From the NCBI GenBank assembly GCA_017311315.1, contig CM029658.1, positions 27,266,629-27,330,628 of the forward strand: a stretch of DNA of 64,000 nt. The letters run 5' to 3'. Position 1 is the first letter of the stretch, and each line of letters starts with the position of its first letter. Made by a program: the position numbers and the translations under genes. This document shows, in pieces, positions 58,623-64,000 of the stretch. Below the pieces are notes generated by a model. That model was given only the letters and a program-made list of their open reading frames with translations, was not told the origin of the DNA and searched no databases. Source of the stretch: Dendrocalamus latiflorus. Lineage: Eukaryota; Streptophyta; Magnoliopsida; Poales; Poaceae.

Positions 58623-59490
58623 ATGGGAGAAGCATCGAGTTCGAGTGCCCGAAGTGGGCTGATCTCCCTCTAGTATCCTCTCCTGACGACCAACGATTAC
58701 CCGGTGTGGGCAATGAAGATGAAGGCGAACATGCACGCCTAGGGAGTCTGGGGTGCAGTTGATCCGAAGGGGAAGGATAAGGAGGTGGACGACAAGGTGG
58801 ATCAGGCGGCTTTAGCCATCATCTACTAGGCGGTGCCTGATGCGATGATGTATTAGCTCATCGGCAAGGAGACGGCACGAGAGGCATGGGAGACACTTCA
58901 GACGATGCACGAGGGCGTTGATCAAGTTAAGGAGGTGCGGCTCTAGAATTTGCAGAGCGAGATCGAGAACCTGAAGATGGGAGAGACCCAGTCCATGGAC
59001 GAGTTTGCCGGCAAGCTGAGTTCATTATACAAGATCTATGGCGGTGAAGAGGTACCTACGCGTGCTTCTAGAGAAATAAATACCTGTTGTCACAACACTT
59101 ATGTACTCCTCCGATTTGGACAAGAAGAAGATAGAGGAGATCACCGGCTCTCTCAAGGTGCATGAGGATTTACTGAAGGGGTTTCAATCACGTAATGAGC
59201 AGAGATCTCAGAACGAGCAGGCGTTGCTAATAAAGGGAGATTCAAGAGATGGTCGTGGCTCATCAAACAACCGTGGGAGGTGGCACGGTCGAGGTGGCCA
59301 GAGTGGCTGAGGCGGCAGGGGTGGCGGTGGAGACAAGGTTAGGCAAGTCAGTAGTGAGAGATCCTGTGATAAGTCACATGTCAAGTGCTTTGAATGTGGC
59401 GAATACGGGCACTACGCATCAGGATATCGTAGCCATATAAAGTGCTTGAACTGTAATGAGTATGGGCACTATGATTCAGATTGCAAAAGT
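58623..59490 (+). pseudogene. Copia gag with five in-frame TAG codons
   Basis: From ATG at 58623 the frame reads MGEASSSSARSGLISL, TTNDYPVWAMKMKANM, AREAWETLQTMHEGVDQVKE and MGETQSMDEFAGKLS, typical of UBN2-type copia gag. It contains TAG at 58671, 58740, 58827, 58854 and 58944 and no other stop for about 150 codons. A frame change follows near 59090, after which KKKIEEITGSLKVHEDLLKG is read. Two CCHC knuckles sit at 59387-59430 (CFECGEYGHY, last Cys replaced by Tyr) and 59446-59487 (CLNCNEYGHYDSDC). Confidence 0.88.
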
Positions 59491-60009
59491 AAGAAGAAGG
59501 ACGGGGAGATGAACCTCACGAAAGACAAAGAAGAAGATGACGAATCACTAGTACTACTCTCCTCATATGTCGAAAAGGCACCGATCATGGTGATTGAGGA
59601 GAATGTAGTTCCAAAACTACGCACGAAGGAAGGTAGCCACGATTACACGGATCAGTGGTACTTGGACAATGAAGCAAGCAACCACATGATGGAAGATCGC
59701 TCCATGTTTCATAAGCTCGACGAGAAGGTTTGAAGCAAGGTCAAGTTTGACAATGACTCCACGGTAGAGATAAAAGGAAAAGGGACGATGATGTTGCAGT
59801 GCAAGAACAGAGATAAGAAGTTATTGACAAGGACTTTTTATATACCAAGCCTGTGCAACAACATACTTAGTGTCAGACAGATGATAGAGAGAGGATGCAG
59901 GGTGATGCTGTAGGATGAGTTCTTGTGTGTGTACGACAAGAACAGAGATTTGTTGATGAAGGTGAAGAGATCTCTAAATTGGTTATACAAGATTTCTTTG
60001 AAAACTTGT
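59491..60009 (+). pseudogene. Copia protease and GAG-pre-integrase region
   Basis: WYLDNEASNHM near 59655 is the protease start; the usual Gly of the active site is Glu. TVEIKGKGTMMLQCKN and TRTFYIPSLCNNILSVRQM follow, then FLCVYDKNRDLLMKVKRS and LYKISLKTC, the pre-integrase segment. Stops lie at 59731 and about 59911. Coding similarity ends near 60009, before the integrase. Confidence 0.85.
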
Positions 60010-60370
60010 AAATCGGTTTATGTAAAAAGTGGTCTGGAGGAGCCAGAAGATGGTGGACTTCATGAACGGGCTACAAGAGGCAAGCATGGCGTAGCTTATA
60101 GCAATTCAGTTGCAGGCAGTAGCAGTTCAGCATGCACAAGCAGTAGCGAGGACGGTGGTTCAAGTGGCGGTGCCCACGGCCATTTAGCTGGCACGACCAC
60201 AAGACGGCAAGACGCTCATGTAGTCGGAAGTAGGTGTTGACGCAGGAAGTGCACAAGTGAGATGCACGGGATGCGCATAAGAGGAGACATTGCAGGCAGG
60301 AGGTGCACGAGGCGCTACGATTTCCAGGCGCGAGCAGCAGACGGCATTAAAGACGCAGTTGGCATGGACG
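60010..60370 (+). other. Non-copia filler between truncated pol and right LTR
   Basis: An open stretch reading GGSSGGAHGHLAGTTTRR and Ser-rich sequence, not like integrase or RT. It may be element-specific 3' sequence or a captured fragment. Source unknown. Confidence 0.4.
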
Positions 60371-61159
60371 TATGAGTTATCGTGGTCGTGCTCGTGGTCG
60401 TGTATGAGTACAAGTCAGTCTATCGAGTTCGGGTCGAAGTCGTAGGAGTAGTAGTCATAGACGAGTCTGCCCCGTAGTCGTAGAGCAGGGTATAAAGTGA
60501 GAGCAATGTAACACAAGGAATAGAGCGAGGGAGCAATCCAAAGCGATTGGTGTGATCGAAAGAGAGGCAAGGGAAACTAGAGAGGAGCAATCAGGGTGAT
60601 CGTAGCGGTCGATGTGATCAAACGAAAGAAAGAAATAAAGAAGAGAAGAGCAGTTTGGCTCTAGGAAATCTACAAGTATCGAGTTCATCGTGTTCGTAGA
60701 CGCGATCGTAAACGGAGTTACGACCACGGCGACGAGCAGGGTTGTCCGCAGGTGCTAAAGACGTGGTCGTAAAGGAGTTACGACCACGGTCGTAGAGTAG
60801 AAGCTGTGGTTGTAAGGGTTATGATAACGGCAGTCAATAAAGCCTTCAGCGTGGTCGACAGAATCACTGCGTGGTTGTAATTGAGTTACGTCGAGCCTAC
60901 TACGTGGTCAAAGAAAGTGCAGCGCAATAGTGATGAACATGGTGAAGTTACGATTACGTGGTCGGAGCAGCGAGACGTGATCGGAGAGGTCACAACGTGG
61001 TCGTAATGACTGCCAAGGTAGTCGGAGAACCAACAGAGTGGTCGTAACGGCTCAAAAGGAGGTCGTAGCTTTTTCAACGTGGTCGTACGGCTCTAGGGAG
61101 TGGTCGTAGCAACAACAATATGGTCGTACGGCTTTTGGGAGTGGTCGTAGACTTCAACA
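60371..61159 (+). repeat. Right copia LTR, 789 bp
   Basis: Matches the left LTR from its position 71 onward, including a GTATAAAGTGAGAGC promoter-like box at 60490 and the GTGGTCGTA array. Numerous substitutions and small indels separate the copies. Confidence 0.88.
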
Positions 61160-61330
61160 GCTACTGTGTTCAGTTGGTGAAGGCTTGGAAGGCAGCACAG
61201 GAGAGTTGTCAACCTCTACTACTGCTGCTGCTATTCTCCAATCCATAATTATTCACATGCAACTTTAGTGCTGCCGAAAGATTGGAATTGATTTTTGGCT
61301 GTTCGGCACATTCATGTTGGTCCACCTGAA
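61160..61330 (+). repeat. Right gypsy LTR, second part
   Basis: GTGAAGGCTTGGAAGGCAGC at 61177 and TTATTCACATGCAACTTTAG at 61249 match the left LTR at 54705 and 54785. Similarity fades by about 61330. Confidence 0.78.
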
Positions 61331-62187
61331 GTACTACAGTGTGGTCGAGCCAACGTGGTTGAACCAATATTGTCGAATCAACGTGGCCGACACAACTTAA
61401 TTATCTCTATGATTACCTCTAGGGCATATTCCAACACCACCCACTTGAGATACTCCTCCGAATCTATACTTTTATAGAATGGAAAAATACATTTAGCTAG
61501 AGTCACACCATGAGAAATAAAATCTTGAATATCCGGCCATTGTTATTATCACGAAAATACAAAGAATATGCGAAACATATGGAACAACTCATCTCCATTT
61601 TCTCCTTATCAACGAAAGTTCTTATGTCTCCTCAATTCACAAAAACACACGTACCTTAGTGACGGTAGATAATTAAAAGTGATAGGTTGAGCGAATTCAA
61701 AGTCCAAGTATTGTATAGAATAATGGCTTCTATGTGGAGCTACGAGCGATAAATGTATTAGGGAGTAATAGATATGTAACTTCATAAAATTCAAATAATT
61801 AAATAAAAATTATCGATATAGCTAGTAAAACAGAACGTATATCAAAGTGGATATAAATACAGTGCAATAACTGAGTATGCACCACAAAGGACAAACAAAA
61901 CGTGCGCAAAATAGCAAAATGACCCGCACCTCAAACATCTGAACTATTCTCAACTAAAATAATGCACCAAAAGCACTCTTCTTTTCTCTGATTTTTCTTT
62001 TTTTTTATTTTTTTCTGACGTTCCTTTCCTTTCTTTTTCTATGCCCTCGGTACAACACAAATCACATGGGAAATCAAATAAACAAGGGTGCAGTAGGGGA
62101 CAAATGATTTGGGACTTGTGCAAATTATTCTCTAATGCTCTCGCGTGTGGCTGCCGGAGAGACTAGACAAATAAAAATACTACTATC
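61331..62187. other. Intergenic, no gene seen
   Basis: AT-rich sequence with a T-rich tract near 61980-62040; no recognisable element or ORF. Confidence 0.4.
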
Positions 62188-62190
62188 TAT

Positions 62191-62432
62191 GGTCCTGTTC
62201 TTTTTTATCTTTTAATTTCTATTTTTGGTTTTTTTATAGTAACTAGTTTTTAAACAGAGTATTTTTTAAGATAGGGTCTACTAGTTAATTATAGTACACA
62301 CTGTTCCGACTTCATTTATATCGGCAAAAACCGCATGTGAGTTTTTGTTACTCTGTAATCTCTTGCACGAACAGTCCAAAAGTCACAAACTGTAGCTAAA
62401 AGCCATAAGTCTCAATAAAAAAGAATAGGCCC
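62191..62432. mobile_element. MITE, 242 bp
   Basis: Ends GGTCCTGTTCTTTTTTAT and (minus strand) GGGCCTATTCTTTTTTAT, with TAT on both sides (62188-62190 and 62433-62435). A three-base duplication with GGNCCTGTTC ends fits Tourist/PIF-like elements, although the target is usually TTA or TAA. Confidence 0.7.
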
Positions 62433-62445
62433 TATAACCTCCGAA

Positions 62446-63163
62446 TTGATTCCGACTGTACAACTCCTGCTCCGACTACCATCTTATCTTTCTCCCTCTC
62501 CCTCACCTTTACAGTCTCCGTCCTCTATCATCGCCGCCGCCACGCTGGTTATATGTCCGTGCACCTCCTCCTCCACCCATGCCTCCCTCTATGTCCAGTG
62601 GCAAGCTCGCCGCCTCATCGCGCCACCGGCTCGCCCCCACCAGCCACCCTGCCTAACCTAACATTATCTTGGCCCTCACCTTGCCGACCCACCCTCTGGC
62701 GTCGCTCACCGCCCTCCACTGCCGCCCATCGCCTACCACCGTTGCCCTGGCCTCCTTCTACAACTGGAGGACATGGTGAACCCATCTGGAAAAGACGGCG
62801 GTGGCACCTCCCTCGCAAGAGCTCAAGAGCAAGAGAGCTAGATCGCCGAAGCTTGCGAAAGAGAGGAGAGAGATGAAGAAGTGTGAGAGAGAATAGAGCT
62901 ACAGAAGACGGAGCTATACTGTCGAGTGACAAGAAAACAGAATACTAAGAAAACAGAATACTATTTTCTAGATTTCCTCATAAAAAATATTTTCAGTAGC
63001 GTTTTATTCTCAAACATGGCCTCAGTTTAGCACCAGGGAGCTGGACGCGGCGCACCAAGGCTTGTAGTGGGAAACCGTGTGGAGGTGAAATTTTTGTACG
63101 GATAATCTTTTTTTATTTCAAAATACAGAAATATACCCGCGGGAAAATTTATTACAAAAATAG
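62446..63163. other. No supported gene; C-rich segment then AT-rich DNA
   Basis: 62446-62932 is C-rich with overlapping Pro/Ser-rich ORFs on both strands and no domain; it could be the 5' end of a pseudogene or LTR leader. 62933-63163 is AT-rich and featureless. Confidence 0.3.
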
Positions 63164-63350
63164 GCTCCATTCGCCCCCCATTGGGCGACTGGAAGTAATC
63201 GCCCAACCAGACACCGACAGAATCGCTGTCGCTTTACTCTTGGGTGACTGCCATCAGTCGCCTTCCTATTGAGCGACTTGAATGCAGTCGCCCAATAGGT
63301 GGGCGACTTGAAATGCAGTCGCCCAATAGGCGGGCGACTTTACCCAGTCC
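63164..63350. repeat. GGGCGACT foldback repeat
   Basis: GGGCGACT (or one-base variants) at about 63183, 63240, 63272, 63301 and 63332 alternates with AGTCGCCC or near copies at about 63197, 63255, 63287 and 63318. The two core units share ATGCAGTCGCCCAATAGG. The arrangement can form several hairpins. Confidence 0.7.
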
Positions 63351-63647
63351 CTCGTGATTTTTTAGAGTTTTGTCAATTTTGTAGTTTTAAACTGGAAAAA
63401 ATCTGGTGTAGTTGTCATAAAAGTTTATGTTCACTGTATGTTGTAGGTGCATAAAAAATTTTGGGAATTTTTTTAAGAACGATTGACCGTACAACGATCG
63501 ATACATACAGTGGTAAGTTATATTTTGATGTTACTGAGAATTAGTGTACGGAGAGAACTGGTATATTAATATTGTTAAATGACTTGCTATCTAAATCATT
63601 GAATGCGAACAGACGAGATAATAAGCTTATCCGAATAGAAATAAACT

Positions 63648-64000
63648 TCATAATACAGTTGGGAGTAACATGCCACGTACATTTTTATTACATGCATAAC
63701 ATATAGCATGATATGCGACTAACCCACTCAACTGCTCGTACGACCTACTGTGTGGACCGGGGCCACTTTCCCTTCCTTGCCCGCTCGGCGTTGAACTCCT
63801 CCGTTGCCTCTTTTGCCTTAGCCGCCATTTTCCTCTTTCTCTCGCGCTCCTCTCGCGAGCCTCCCGCTCCCTACGCGTGCACGCTTCGAGATGAGCTTGC
63901 GTCTCGCGTTGTATACGCAAGGTTTGCTCGTTCTTGCGGCGCTCCTCCTCCAGCAACTCCTTGTCCCGCGTGAAATGCCAATCCTCGAAGTCGAGGGTCC
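63648..64000 (-). CDS. Charged coiled-coil ORF running off the right edge (partial)
   Basis: The minus-strand frame is open from the window edge: TLDFEDWHFTRDKELLEEER, then a Glu/Arg-rich region with TRREREAREERS-like repeats, a basic KWRLRQKRQRR stretch, GRESGPGPHSRSYEQL and a stop at 63648. The high charge and heptad-like spacing suggest a coiled coil. Similar charged C-termini occur in plant transposon-derived proteins, but I do not recognise a domain, and the start is outside the window. Confidence 0.45.
   Translation of the reverse strand, partial: TLDFEDWHFTRDKELLEEERRKNEQTLRIQRETQAHLEACTRREREARERSARERGKWRLRQKRQRRSSTPSGQGRESGPGPHSRSYEQLSGLVAYHAICYACNKNVRGMLLPTVL

Larger units (their letters stand above)
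57698..61159 (+). mobile_element. Ty1/copia element reduced to gag and protease, nested in the gypsy LTR
   Basis: LTRs begin TGTTAGAG at 57698 and end TTCAACA at 58580 and 61159. The host LTR continues on both sides; the flanking five bases are GTTGC on the left and GCTAC on the right, which fits an aged duplication with two changes. Gag, two zinc knuckles and the protease/GAG-pre-integrase region are present; integrase, RT and RNase H are absent, replaced by a 370-base stretch of unknown origin (60010-60370). The right LTR lacks the first 70 bases of the left one. Confidence 0.87.
53424..61330 (+). mobile_element. Ty3/gypsy element reduced to gag and protease, with a nested copia element
   Basis: Long repeats (about 53440-54905 and 56800-57697 plus 61160-61330) bracket a primer site, gag and protease; RT, RNase H and integrase are absent. 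The right repeat is split by the copia element at 57698-61159: its two halves rejoin when compared with the left repeat around 54690. Exact LTR ends could not be fixed, because similarity between the copies starts before any clear polypurine tract. Stops and small indels in gag show that it is old. Confidence 0.8.

Noticed and set aside
58623..58980. Amber codon recoding in copia gag
   Set aside because: Each TAG is one transition from CAG, further frame breaks follow, and a zinc-knuckle Cys is lost; decay by deamination explains it better.
1..64000. tRNA, rRNA or other structural RNA genes
   Set aside because: No cloverleaf-like A and B boxes or rRNA sequence were seen by eye; TGGTATCAGAGC hits are retroelement primer sites, not tRNA genes.

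Overview
The window is nuclear DNA of a grass. Spliced plant genes, nested LTR retrotransposons with chromodomain integrases, a plant L1-type LINE with DUF4283-like and zinc-knuckle ORF1, hAT and Tourist-type MITEs and GC-rich LTR promoters all point to Poaceae; I cannot name the species. Only one host gene is complete: a calmodulin-binding protein 60 (CBP60) family gene on the + strand, exons between 11293 and 14352. Everything else I can identify is transposon-derived, a gene fragment, or unassigned intergenic DNA. All proteins were read by eye from translated frames; no database search was run.

Layout. 1-5000: intergenic DNA with a MITE-like end, a 1.98 kb hAT-type element with a perfect 8-bp target duplication (916-2894), an AT microsatellite and an old diverged direct duplication. 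4976-6784: a chimeric GC-rich block carrying the first ~125 codons of a mitochondrial carnitine/acylcarnitine carrier-like gene (minus strand), next to a LINE-like 3' end. 6785-10587: LTR-derived sequence. 10603-14720: Tourist MITE, CBP60 gene, a LINE fragment in its last intron and a hAT MITE just after its last coding exon.

14886-21900: a near full-length L1-type LINE (minus strand) with two frameshifts. 21899-32566: a minus-strand Ty3/gypsy chromovirus arranged as partial internal region - LTR - internal region - LTR. Its copies differ at about four positions in 4.3 kb, so it is very young, and its protease-RT-RNase H block is missing. 32567-35737: intergenic and LTR remnants. 35738-47093: an older minus-strand chromovirus with gag, protease, RT, RNase H, integrase and chromodomain, broken by five nonsense codons and at least two frameshifts. 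It carries an extra Ser/Arg-rich ORF between the primer site and gag, and a recombination scar at its left end.

47094-53400: a + oriented old LTR with a strict 72-bp minisatellite, a Tourist MITE, and more LTR remnants. 53424-61330: a + oriented gypsy element reduced to gag and protease, with a Ty1/copia element (57698-61159), itself reduced to gag and protease, inserted in its right LTR. 61331-64000: MITE, low-complexity DNA, a GGGCGACT foldback repeat, and a charged coiled-coil ORF running off the right edge.

Common themes: three retrotransposons keep gag but have lost RT; the left ends of at least two, perhaps three, LTR elements carry a piece of internal sequence outside the left LTR; and nonsense codons are mostly of the C-to-T type expected from methylated, silenced DNA. 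The CBP60 gene sits as a small genic island, with insertions reaching its last intron and its 3' end.
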